Assembly (NCBI GenBank): GCA_949825045.1
Contig: OX463835.1
Location: 19,795,201-19,859,200 of the forward strand
Source: Argyresthia goedartella
Lineage: Eukaryota; Arthropoda; Insecta; Lepidoptera; Argyresthiidae
DNA length: 64,000 nucleotides
Reading direction: 5' to 3'
The notes below the pieces were generated by a model that was given only the letters and a program-made list of their open reading frames with translations, ran no database searches and had not been told where the DNA came from. A program made the position numbers and the translations under genes. Each line of letters opens with the position of its first letter. Within the stretch, counting starts at the first letter, position 1. Positions 54,921 to 64,000 of the stretch are shown one piece after another.

Positions 54921-57815
54921 ATTTATTAATTTATCTATGCCTTGACAGCCGAGGCCAAATCGACATAAATAACAGATATATACCAATAAAATAAAATATT
55001 TACAATCCAAATTAAAATTCACAATATGTCATCAATCATAAATCAATTAAATCAATTAATAAAAAACCAAATTCAATGTTATAATTTGACATTACTGTCA
55101 TTCCATCATCTCGCAGAACCTGCCACACATTCGCACAATGTCCCTCCATGCATCACCAAACAGATCGTTCAGTGGTGCTACCGCCAACAGAGCATTCAGG
55201 CTGTCCCGCGCCCGGACAAGCGGAGACTGCCGGCGCGCCACCGTGCGGTGCGAGCCGCCCGCTAGCAGCTGGTGCCTGCGCCCGCGTACGTAATTGTCAG
55301 GCACAAATAACGCGCATACCGCACTGATAAGCGTCGCGTAGTCACTGTCGCCTCGCAACAATCGACACACAGTCAGAAGTTGTTCAGTGTTACGTCTCAC
55401 CTCTAGTGAGTTATATCCAAGCATACCCAATATAAAAGCGGTTGGATAGAGATAAGGGTAGTACCCTTTTCTCTTATATAGGTATCGTAAAAAAGCTTTT
55501 TGTACCTTCTCGAGCATAAGGACGTATGAGCTTTCGTGTGGATTCCAAACAACCGAGCTAGATTCCAGTTTGGTTCTCACTAGGGCAGTGTAAAGAAGCT
55601 GTACCACACCCAGATTACGGAATCCCTTACTATTCCGAATCACAAACCCCAATCTTTTAAAGCATTCCATGGCTAAAGTGCTCATGTGCTCATGAAATGT
55701 AAGTTTAGGGTCAAACGTAACACCGAGATCTTTCATCGAATACACTCGAGTCAAGGACTCCGCGCCGAGTGTATACGTCACGCTAATAGGCCGAGGAGAG
55801 CGCGTGAAAGACATTATGCAACATTTTTCACTATTGAATAGGAGTTTGTTGCTCACACTCCATCTATAGACCGCATCTAGATCTTCCTGTAGTAGCCTAC
55901 AGTCATTTTCTGACATTATGGGAAGTACTAGTTTGAGGTCGTCCGCGTACAGTAGGCATTTAGAATATTTTAGCACAGATTCTAGGTCATTTATCATGAT
56001 GATAAATAACAACGGACCAAGAATAGAGCCTTGGCTAACACCCGACCGCGTGTGGTACGGCTGGGACTCAAAGCAGCCATGTCGCACAAACTGTTGGCGG
56101 TTTTTCAAGTAGTCAGCAAAGAAGACCAACAGCCTTGGGGCAAATCCTATGGCGCACAATTTCTTCATTAGGGCATCGTTATCAACTCTATCGAACGCCT
56201 TACGGAAGTCCAGATAGGCGACGTCCACCTGACATCCCCGATCCATGCTCTCTGAGACCAAATCGACTAACGGTTACTGAGCGACGACTCCTAAATCCGT
56301 GTTGCGAATCGCACAAATATGGCGCTATCTGTGGATAGATTTTACCGTATATGACTGACTCGAACAATTTTGCCAATGAACTCAGGATCGCAATCGGTCG
56401 ATATTGATTTACAGAGGCAGTATCACTAGTCTTGGGTACAGGACTGACTCGAGAGAGCTTCTAGCTGGTGGGGTACTTCCCTTGCTCAAAAGCTAGGTTG
56501 AAGATACAACCTAAAGGCAGTACCAGCTGATCACTATAGGCCTTTAAGAAGTAAGGAGGGACGTTGTCCGGTCCAATTGCGCTCCTTGGCCTTAGTTGCC
56601 TCAGTCCTTTCTCTATATCCCTACGGGAAACATGTGTAATTTGGACGTAGTTAGCAGTACGCGAGTCATCGGATCTGTTTACCAGATCCGGTGCCAGCGC
56701 CGGCTTGTCACTGAGGAAAACATCGGAGAAGTAGTCTGCAAATGCGGCTGCTGCTTCTTCTCCGGCACACTCTTGCCCTATACCACACTGGGTAGCGTCT
56801 AGTAGGTACACATTTCCTGGTTTTTTTCGGCACTGTCGCATTGAATATATCGTATATGGTGTCGTAAAAACGACCAACTGCCGTGTCCACATCCGGAGCT
56901 TCAGCAATATCGTCCCAAGTGACGCTAGACATGTGTTCGTACAGGACTGTGTGATTGCCCTTGGCAAAATTCCAGTCATTGTGACCGTCAATGTTGCTGG
57001 GATCCAAGCGGCCGGATCGCTGGACTGCGCCTTGCATTGACGACAGTGGCACAATGATGTCGAGAGGCGGGTGGTAGGCGTCAGCGTGTGGCACCAGGCT
57101 GCCTGACACGGAGGTGCGCACGGTTACACCACGGACGCTCTCCGGCAGTAATACCACATCAAGCACGGCCCCGTGAGCATTCATCACATCATTCGTCTCA
57201 TACATACAACAAACACTCAGAAAATAGCAATAATAATTAACAATAGACACTGATGCACTATTCATGTTGAGGTCACCGAGAATAATAAGGTTTCCGTTTA
57301 AGGTTGACCTATTTCCTTCCGTTTTGGTGAACCAGCTTAGATATTGGGCATCTTTTTCCGCCTGTGAGATTGGTTTCCCGTTCTTCTTTTTACTGGGGTC
57401 CACATAGACCACACAGACTGTGAAGTGGACACCATCCAATGTGAAATTGGCCCAAAGATCTTCGCCATGATCTGTTTCGAGGTCCCGGCATCGGCGTAGT
57501 GTGATGCCGGGGCGGGCCGCGAGCAGCACGCCTCCGCACGCGGTGGGGCGATCCCGGCGCAGCACGCTCCAACCTCCCGCCGTTACCTCAGCATCTCCAA
57601 CGGATGAGTCCAGGAATGTCTCCGTAGCAGCAACGAGGTCCTGTCCTAGTGAAGGAAGGTTATTACGCCAGTATTCTAGCCTGCTCTTAATACCTCGAAT
57701 GTTCTGGTACATAATATCGAGAGTCTTCCCTGTGCTGACTCGGAGATTATCCCCGAGTGCCAGTCTTCGGTTGAGCTCCTCGAAAGGGTATCCAGGCTTT
57801 CACTCTAGCATTTTC
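54921..57815 (-). mobile_element. Near-complete LINE (jockey/CR1 superfamily)
   Basis: Minus-strand element of about 2.9 kb with endonuclease and reverse transcriptase, and an AT-rich 3' UTR ending near 54921 against the SINE. The 5' end is near 57815. The clade is not resolved. Confidence 0.8.
55098..57712 (-). pseudogene. LINE endonuclease/reverse transcriptase, frameshifted
   Basis: The endonuclease (57712-56708) starts MYQNIRGIKSRLEYWRNN, with VAATETFLDSS and LIILGDLNMNSA. A shift near 56760 leads to the RT N-terminal part (to 56461; GLRQLRPRSAIGPDNVPPYF). A piece with a 1-nt break near 56270 (HGFRSRRS) then leads into the long final ORF (56261-55098), with VAYLDFRKAFDRVD, SQGSILGPLLFIIMIND, LLYADDLKL and MKDLGVTFDPKLTFHEH. 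The final third is uninterrupted for 387 codons. Few lesions suggest moderate age. Confidence 0.85.
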
Positions 57816-58149
57816 AGGCCACATCTCGTGTGTGATGTCGCTGTTTTATATTTATATTGTGTGTGATGTCGCTGTTTCCCTTTAGTCCCATCTCGTAGCC
57901 AGATTTGGTAGCTAGCTACGAAGTGGGAACTGGTTCCGACGACACAGGGTATCCTGGAGGGGCCAGGAGAAATGTATGTGCCTGTATATAAATGTTTATG
58001 TCGGTCCGTCCGTATCATAACCGCAAAGTTTTAGTTTTCACAGAATAAGTCAACAAACGACTTAACAAATTTTAAACATTCATCTCGATGAACGAAGCTG
58101 GACCCAATCCGCCCTTCCAATCAGACACAATCAGACGCAATCCCATCAA

Positions 58150-58450
58150 CGCACATTGGCACCCTGCTTGACCGTACCACCTTTACCCTCGCCGTTTGCC
58201 TGCGACTCGGCGTAAAGACAAACATCGGTGCCGCTGTGGTGCTAGGGTGGACCAACTAGGTCACCACGGCCTCTCCTGCCAACGCAGCGCCGGGCGGTGG
58301 TCCCGTCATGCCAATCTTAATGACGTCATCCGTCGGGCCCTTGCCAGCTGTGGCGTGCCAGCAATACTTGAACCCAATGGGCTGGCACGCGACGATGGCA
58401 GGAGGCCAGACGGAATGACGCTCAATCCCTGGCAGACGCTCAATCCCTGA
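58150..58450 (+). pseudogene. R2-like endonuclease fragment (family of 9454)
   Basis: [14 protein letters not shown], then [17 protein letters not shown] and [19 protein letters not shown], then [15 protein letters not shown]: the knuckle and PD motif of the family seen at 9454. One frameshift precedes the knuckle. The sequence after the PD motif is lost. Confidence 0.7.
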
Positions 58451-59065
58451 CTTCGTTTGTGAGTCCGGCTCGCACTTGACCGATTGGTTTCCCACCGGCT
58501 CTTTGATCCCCAGATTTTGGGCATTTCAGACCAGTCCCACAGTTCTGAAGACCGCATGAATGATGTAGAATCGTCTAATTATAGATCTCGGCGCGAGGTG
58601 ACGTCATCCGGCTGACCGGGCGCCCTTGGCTAACTCCTAATGTCAACGGAGTCAGCAGGTATAGAGGTGCAGGACGGGCAGGGTCAGTTTGCGTGCTAGG
58701 CGAGGAATCAGTGTTGATGTGGGAAAAATATGGTTAACATTCCGAAATGGTGAAGTCTTTTTTTATATAAAAAAATTGACTTGTAGTTATAAGTAAGTAT
58801 AATTTTGACGTTGAATAAGATAATTTATTTATTTATATTCAATAAAAAATTGACTCTGACTCAGACTCAAGGATCTATAGAGGTCGCTGTAGTCAGTAGA
58901 TTTGAAAAAAATACTCGTGCACGTCATCGAAGTAAAGCTCGTGCTCAGAAAGTTTGTTGTCTACGTTAGAAGATAAAAAGAAAACAACTACAAACATATG
59001 AAACGAAGAATAAATAATATAAATAACGTTAATAATCATTTATATAATCTAAAACAAAAGTACAT

Positions 59066-59560
59066 CTACAATTTAAACTGGTTATAAAAATCTCTGTAGA
59101 TCGCTGCCGGGCGGGAGGGTGCCAAAAAAGCTGGCACCATTATCTGACTGTGTCGCACGCAATGCTGTTTCATGTCTTTGAGGGTTCGATCGGCGCAAGA
59201 GCCCCACGGATCGAGGGTCTCGAAGCCGAACGGCATAAAGAAATACCCGTCGCCGAGTGCGGTGTATTTGCATTGTTTAAAACCCTCTGCCGCAGCGCAG
59301 ACCGTGGCAGAGGTCGCCGGTAGTGACTCGAGCCAGCGTGTCAACACAGGTCACATCCCAAACCAGCGACCTTCCGCTCTGCCAGGGAATGAGCGTTATT
59401 CCGTTTGGCATCTTGCCATCTTCACGCACCAGGCTCTTCGCTTCTAGAACGGCTGGCATACCACATCTCGCAAGGGCCCGACGTATAACGTCATTGAGTC
59501 TGGCACGGCGGGACCAATGGCAGGCGCTACCCTGACAGGTCACTGGTCCACCATGGCACC
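59066..59560 (-). pseudogene. R2-like endonuclease fragment (family of 9454)
   Basis: Minus strand: [52 protein letters not shown], then after a shift FMPFGFETLDPWGSC. Same domain as 58150 but convergently oriented, about 0.9 kb away, suggesting an inverted pair of insertions. 58500-59065 holds no other recognisable feature. Confidence 0.7.
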
Positions 59561-59579
59561 ACAGCGGCGGCGATGGGGC

Positions 59580-60842
59580 TCGTTATTTCAAAGGCGGAGT
59601 TGCCGGCAGACAGCAAGTGTCAGTGTTGCCGATCGAGTAAGGTGCTGATGGGCCGCGATGGGATGGCGAGCAGCCTGTGTCCTGATTCTTTCTCCCTGGT
59701 TGCTGTTTTTAGTTGCCCTGCTTTTTATTGTCTCACGATAAAGCTGTTTTTGTCTACTGCACTCAGGACTCGGTCTTAATTCGAGCGTGCGTGCGCGTGC
59801 TAGCTTTTTTGGGCTATGGGCCTGTCTGTGAATTCGTCCCGCGTTCTGATACAGAGCGCCTCGTACCAGAACCTTTGGTAGTTACTGTTTAATGCAAAGT
59901 AAATAAATATGAATAACATGGCTGTATGGTCGGGAGACTAAGAGTGAAAAAAGAAAAGAAAAAAGGAACCATAAAATGGCGTCAGTTCTTGCAGACTATT
60001 TCGAATAAATCTTCATGTAATTAATTAGGCTACATTTATTTTATCGTGTTGTCTTACGACTAATAAACATGTTTATTACATTTTATTTTTTATCATTATT
60101 TGCTCTTTTTAAAAGGGTATTAAAAATGCGCCTTTAGCAGTATCAAACCAACACGTCGTTAACCCGAAACGTGACGATTCTACAGAAATTTGATAAATGT
60201 TACCGCAATCACAATTACTAACAACGAGCCCTAAGAAGGATTACTTCAAAAATATGTAGTACTATGTTTCTATGTGTATATCCATAACCGAACAACAGTT
60301 CGCAATAAACTTTTTTAGTAGGGGTAGTTTGAAGCGTCTGCCTGTCTGTCTGTATATCTGTTTGTGGCACTCTAGCGCTCAAACGAGTAAATTAATTTTA
60401 ATGCGGTTTACTGTGAACAATAGAAGACTTCCTTGTAATGATTCTTAGCCATGTTATATTAAAATCAGATAAGTGGTTCGAAAGTTATCAGCTGAACAAG
60501 AAAACAAGTGAACCAAATTTAAGAATAGGTTTCAAGAAGAATATGTTTATTGTTTCGGGTGATTAAAATTTTTATTGAGTATACATATAGGTGAGTATTG
60601 AATCGAATTAAATGGAGAACGATTTTCTTATGCCTCAAATAAATGATTGCCAAGGTTTGCCAAACTCCCGCGTGTCACAAGCCCCGGCAATCGCCAATTG
60701 TAAAGCGAAAGAACAAACTCAATGATTACAAACTTGTAGGAGTTTGGCAAACATAGGCAAGCATTTGAAACGTATACCTTTACTTATGTAATCTTTACTC
60801 CATTTTACGTGACCAGGGACTGGCCCTCGCCAAATCCATGGA
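59580..60842. other. No gene recognised
   Basis: AT-rich sequence. AAGCGTCTGCCTGTCTGTC near 60330 matches the repeat at the window end (63940). The ORF at 59573-59779 has no known domain. Confidence 0.45.
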
Positions 60843-60844
60843 TT

Positions 60845-61190
60845 TGTCAGTAAGATTGTCAAAACAGTTACTTGATAAACTAACGTTTTCTATCTCGTTA
60901 GTTGGTCAACTGTCGACAGATAGTTAACTGTAGTGTACTGCTTACTATATGACACGTTAGTTAATAAACTAACGGTTAAAACGGTTAAATAGTTAACTGG
61001 TTTAAACTTGAATTGCAATACCAGGGCAAACACTGCGGTAGCTTAGGTGAAGACTAGAGGGGGCGAGCGCAGCGAGGAACAAAAGAAACATAAATTCCAA
61101 ACCCTGTCGGTCTGGTTTACTATATGTCGATAGTTGATCAACTAACGCGTTAGTTTATCAACTAACGGTTTTGACTATCTTACGGTGACA
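60845..61190. mobile_element. TIR MITE (GATAAACTAACG type) containing the family D core
   Basis: Both ends carry imperfect inverted copies of GTCAAAACNGTTANTTGATA and ACTAACG over more than 60 bp. The centre (61021-61080) is a minus-orientation D core piece (CAGGGCAAACACTGCGGTAG, CTTAGGTGAAG). Confidence 0.7.
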
Positions 61191-61275
61191 GATATAAGAA
61201 TCCTCGCGATGTTTCACACCACAGTTAGAATGTCCGCATAAATCCATACGTGCAATATTACCATGTTAGGACTGT

Positions 61276-61481
61276 AGGTGACTCTAGGCTAGCAGATTTG
61301 TTGAATTTTGACTTTTTATTGACTTGGAGGCGGATTGTGCAACCTTTACTGAGAATATGTTGCCAGAGTTATTCCGTTTAGTCACTCTAGGCAGCAGATT
61401 TGTTGAATTTTGTCTTTTCATTTATGGACTTGCAGGCGGATCGGGCAATTTTTACTTGATGCTATCAGAGTTATTCCGTGT
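61276..61481 (+). repeat. Two-copy tandem repeat, about 103 bp
   Basis: 61276-61380 and 61381-61481 are diverged copies: CAGATTTGTTGAATTTTG, GGCGGAT and CAGAGTTATTCCG are shared. The 89-codon ORF at 61324-61593 spans them and is not a convincing gene. Confidence 0.75.
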
Positions 61482-61599
61482 AGTGTGGGTACAGCTAAAT
61501 ATTTATGACCCGGATTCACGAACTGGCAACTTTAACGGACACTTCGCCGAATGCAAAGAGGAGAGACTACTGCTTAAATTAGGTGCCGTTTGAATGTCT

Positions 61600-62121
61600 G
61601 TCTGTGAGAAACACAGTGACAGCAAGACCTTAGGGGCGTCCAGAACGATATTTGACTGCTAGTCAAAAGAGATACTTTTTAGGAGCTGTCAAAACGGTAA
61701 TTTTGTTCACGAGTTCTATGAAATACTAGCATGTGGCATCATAGGTCCAATGCTGTCTTTTTAACACAAAATTGAGTTTTTAAAATACAACTGCTGGAAA
61801 TATACAATTCTGATATTGTCAAACGTTTTTGTTGAAATAGGTTCAGCTTGAGACACGTTTCTAGATTTATTGGACTACATAGTCAAATACCGTATTACGT
61901 GAGGCGTTTTTGAGGATTTCTGACTGAACAATACGTGATATTTGACCAGAACGCGAGATTTTGTGATACTGATCCCTCCTAAACTTCCCACGTAATTAAT
62001 GGACGTCCCTTTTGAGAGCCCACTTGAATTGACGATCTAGCATCCTGCTCAGCAGCGGCGCTATGATATTTAAGTCGCTCTTTAAATGAGCAGCAACATG
62101 TATTTTCACACATTCGCAATT
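61600..62121. other. No feature recognised
   Basis: No ORF, RNA gene or repeat partner found within the window. Confidence 0.45.
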
Positions 62122-62336
62122 AAACATAAACATAAACATTAATATACAGGCACATACATTGCTTCTGACCCCACACTAGGATACTCTGTGTCGTGGGAGC
62201 CAGAAATAGCGACGACACACACATATAACAAAACATCCAAGCCAAGACCTGGTAATTTTTCAGCCAAGCCGAGCATCGAACCCGGCACCTCTCGCATGCT
62301 AGGCCAGTAGCCACAACCGCTCCGCCACAGAGGTCG
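62122..62336 (-). repeat. SINE family B, complete, minus
   Basis: Reverse complement of the family B head (GTCGACCTCTGTGGCGGAGC), box B, and body with GTGTGGGGTCAGAAGCAATG. It ends with ATGTTTATGTTTATG repeats at 62122. Confidence 0.85.
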
Positions 62337-62454
62337 ACAATGTTGAAACACTATATTTATATCTACACATACATTATTTAATAACAAAGTAATCATATTT
62401 GTCACTTATCAGTTAATATATGAATTAAAAATAAAATAAAACCACAAAAAGAAA

Positions 62455-62585
62455 CAACTACGCGAATAAACCACCCCGGCACATTGCCGAGGCTAAGGTT
62501 CCCATGACGCTGGCAGCACGTCCCCGCTGCACCGCCAGGGAGATGCTTTGCATCAGAAATGCCCCAGAGCGGTAGTCAACACCTC
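62455..62585 (-). pseudogene. R2-like LINE C-terminal fragment
   Basis: Minus strand: SGAFLMQSISLAVQRGRAAS, VMGTLASAMCRGGLFA and a stop. It matches the last segment of the LINE at 9454 (10665-10756) closely. Confidence 0.7.
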
Positions 62586-63115
62586 TATCCCTATATAACA
62601 AATACATTAACCACATCCTGATTCATAACTTTACTGCACAACGTATCAGTGAAATCATGAATCAGTAATACAAATTATCCAAACGTTCTTCATCAGCGAG
62701 TTCTTCATTTTTCTGCCATCAGGTTTCAGGTGTTAATATTTCCAGGCGTAGATGGCCACGGGTCTACACGTAACCTCTAACAGGCTATGTCTGAGAACAC
62801 ACATACAGACAAAGCCAAGGAGAGGCTAGGTCAACGACCCGAGGGTGAAGGGCACGGTCAAGGTCGCGGCGGGGGTCACCGCTGCTTCATAGATTCTTCT
62901 CGCTCCTTCTTCAGTTGTCTTCATTTTTCTATCGCAGTCTTTCTCCTGATACACAGGAGCTAACTCAAACTGTAGAACTTACCCTATGACTGATGAATTG
63001 ACCAGAGCAATATTATTATTCACGTATGGAGAAATCAACAATAAAGTTAGTAGATTGTTCGATAGGTTCACAAGACACTTCCTGGATTTAAAAAAAAATA
63101 AAAAGACCACATAAT
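62586..63115. other. No gene recognised
   Basis: A minus-strand open stretch of about 40 codons (EKDCDRKMKTTEEGARRIYE, near 62830-62960) follows a plausible CAG acceptor, but it lacks a recognisable domain and partner exons. Confidence 0.3.
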
Positions 63116-63119
63116 TGAC

Positions 63120-63345
63120 AGCTAACTAAATCAAAATCAAATCAAAATCAAATAAGTTTATTTGCATGATTTTTGGTAACAATACTGGATCTTAATTTTA
63201 TACATTTTCATCGCAAAAATCTGCCTAAGTAACTATAGTTCAATCAAAACCTATTTCTAAATGAGATCTAAAATCAATCTTTGGGAGTTTCTCTCGCCCT
63301 TCAACTCCCGCAGTGGTCCAGTGTAGAGAAGAGGCAAAATAATGA
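63120..63345 (-). repeat. LINE 3'-end fragment with (AAATCA)n tail
   Basis: AATCAAAATCAAATCAAAATC at 63130-63151 is followed by AAGTTTATTTGCATGATTTT, and CAACTCCCGCAGTGGTCC. This is a typical tail and 3' UTR of lepidopteran LINEs on the minus strand. Confidence 0.55.
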
Positions 63346-63406
63346 CGAAAACTATTTATAAATATCTATAGTTACTTATAAAGAAATTTTGATTTTTCTG
63401 AGGATG

Positions 63407-63690
63407 TAGCTCCTTCGTCTAATGGGTTTCACGCTTGCTTCTCACACAGGAGATGCAGGTTCGATTCCTGACCATGTACCAATAAGACAATTAATTTATC
63501 TAAAGTACATTATACGAACGCTCTAACGGTGATGGAAAACATCGTGAGGAAACCTTCATTACCCCATAGCTGCCGCGATGGGCTAGCCCCCTGTCACGCA
63601 AAATGGAGTATTGAATAACTGGCTTAAAGTGGGCACAATTGTGCCCCTGCCACCCCGTATGGGAAAAGGCGTGAGAAGGAGGCTATGTTA
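63407..63690 (+). repeat. SINE family C, second body type
   Basis: Head TAGCTCCTTCGTCTAATGGG with box B GGTTCGATTCC, as at 11293. The body (AACATCGTGAGGAAACCTTC, GGCTTAAAGTGGGCACAATT, GAAGGAGGCTATGTTAATG) is shared in part with 17298. Confidence 0.8.
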
Positions 63691-63954
63691 ATGTTGTTTG
63701 ATTTTTATTAGAATGTTAGTAAGAAAAGAAGCAAGTAAGATCACATATATCAATTTCACAATGTCTTTATAAAAGACATCAACGCTTGCCGCAGCTCTTT
63801 CCTTGGTGTGTCAAGGTAGCAGTAAGTTGTAGTATTACGTATAACAAGGTAACTTTGTACATCTTTTTGAACAACTTTTCAAAAATGTGCGGTCTAATGT
63901 TTAAAAACTTGCGCGAAGTTCATCAACCAACGACTAAACTAAAAAGTTTAAAGC

Positions 63955-64000
63955 GTCTGTCTGTCTGTCTGTCTATCTGTCTGTCTGTGTGTATGTCCAT
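63955..64000 (+). repeat. (GTCT)n microsatellite at window edge
   Basis: Tetranucleotide run GTCTGTCTGTCT with an ATCT variant. It continues to the end of the window. Confidence 0.9.

Larger units (their letters stand above)
54824..58001 (+). repeat. SINE family B interrupted by a LINE
   Basis: The head (CGACCTCTGTGGGGCAGCGG, AGGTCCCGGGTTCG) runs to GGTCTTGGATGTTT at 54920. The remaining body (GTGTGTGATGTCGCTG, CCGACGACACAGGGTATCC, TATGTGCCTGTATATAAATG) is at 57816-58001. A minus-strand LINE fills the gap. A clean target duplication was not found. Confidence 0.75.

Noticed and set aside
62830..62960. Minus-strand open stretch after a CAG acceptor
   Set aside because: About 40 codons, no domain and no second exon. 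It could equally be LINE sequence.

Overview
The window looks like insect nuclear DNA, most probably from a moth or butterfly (Lepidoptera). It is AT-rich and packed with interspersed repeats of types familiar from lepidopteran genomes: tRNA-derived SINEs, CR1/jockey/RTE-type LINEs, MITEs, and repeats ending in GGTTCCGTA-like or TTATAATATTAGT sequence. There is no bacterial gene organisation, no rRNA and no convincing free-standing tRNA gene. The family assignments come from reading motifs; no database search was possible.

Two host genes can be supported. (1) A plus-strand gene has three consecutive exons with matching splice phases: 19625-19794, 48730-48859 and 51690-51895 (stop), followed by a 3' UTR. 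It encodes a hydrophobic, His-rich protein resembling the insect Osiris (DUF1676) family. Its 28.9 kb intron is almost entirely mobile DNA; earlier exons were not found. (2) On the minus strand inside that intron are the first two coding exons of a ZC4H2 homologue (31812-31870 and 31121-31271). The second exon stops being ZC4H2-like exactly where a CR1 LINE begins.

Layout. 122-4509: a complete Ty1/copia element with identical 114-bp LTRs, a 5-bp target duplication and one in-frame stop. 4510-9330: SINEs, MITEs and fold-back elements. 9334-11120: inverted repeats around a LINE fragment with a restriction-like endonuclease region. 11290-19600: SINEs, with a complete 3.0-kb LINE inserted in one of them (12493-15527), and a 21-bp minisatellite. 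20000-24690: MITEs, an inverted SINE duplication, a fold-back element and a dead Tc1/mariner transposase. 24905-31117: a CR1 LINE with a PHD-finger ORF1, split by a 3.5-kb Harbinger-like element and by another LINE. 33200-34675: inverted repeats and a minisatellite rich in nuclear-receptor half-sites. 34677-38697: a second CR1-like LINE. 40800-45480: a decayed LINE region with two OTU-protease-like domains followed by an endonuclease. 45900-48700: MITEs and a LINE inserted in a SINE. 48860-51689: second intron of the Osiris-like gene, with an 80-bp hairpin and a cluster of CTCF-like motifs. 52600-64000: more MITEs, a nearly complete LINE inserted in a SINE (54921-57815), further LINE fragments and SINEs.

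The most unusual signal is a short shared core (a TTCAACCTAACACGAAGG-type module) found inside at least three kinds of MITE with different ends, including one copy (52635-52840) that carries the left end of one type and the right end of another. Other points of interest are the CTCF-like cluster, the receptor half-site minisatellite, the OTU-containing LINE and the TE-truncated ZC4H2 exons.
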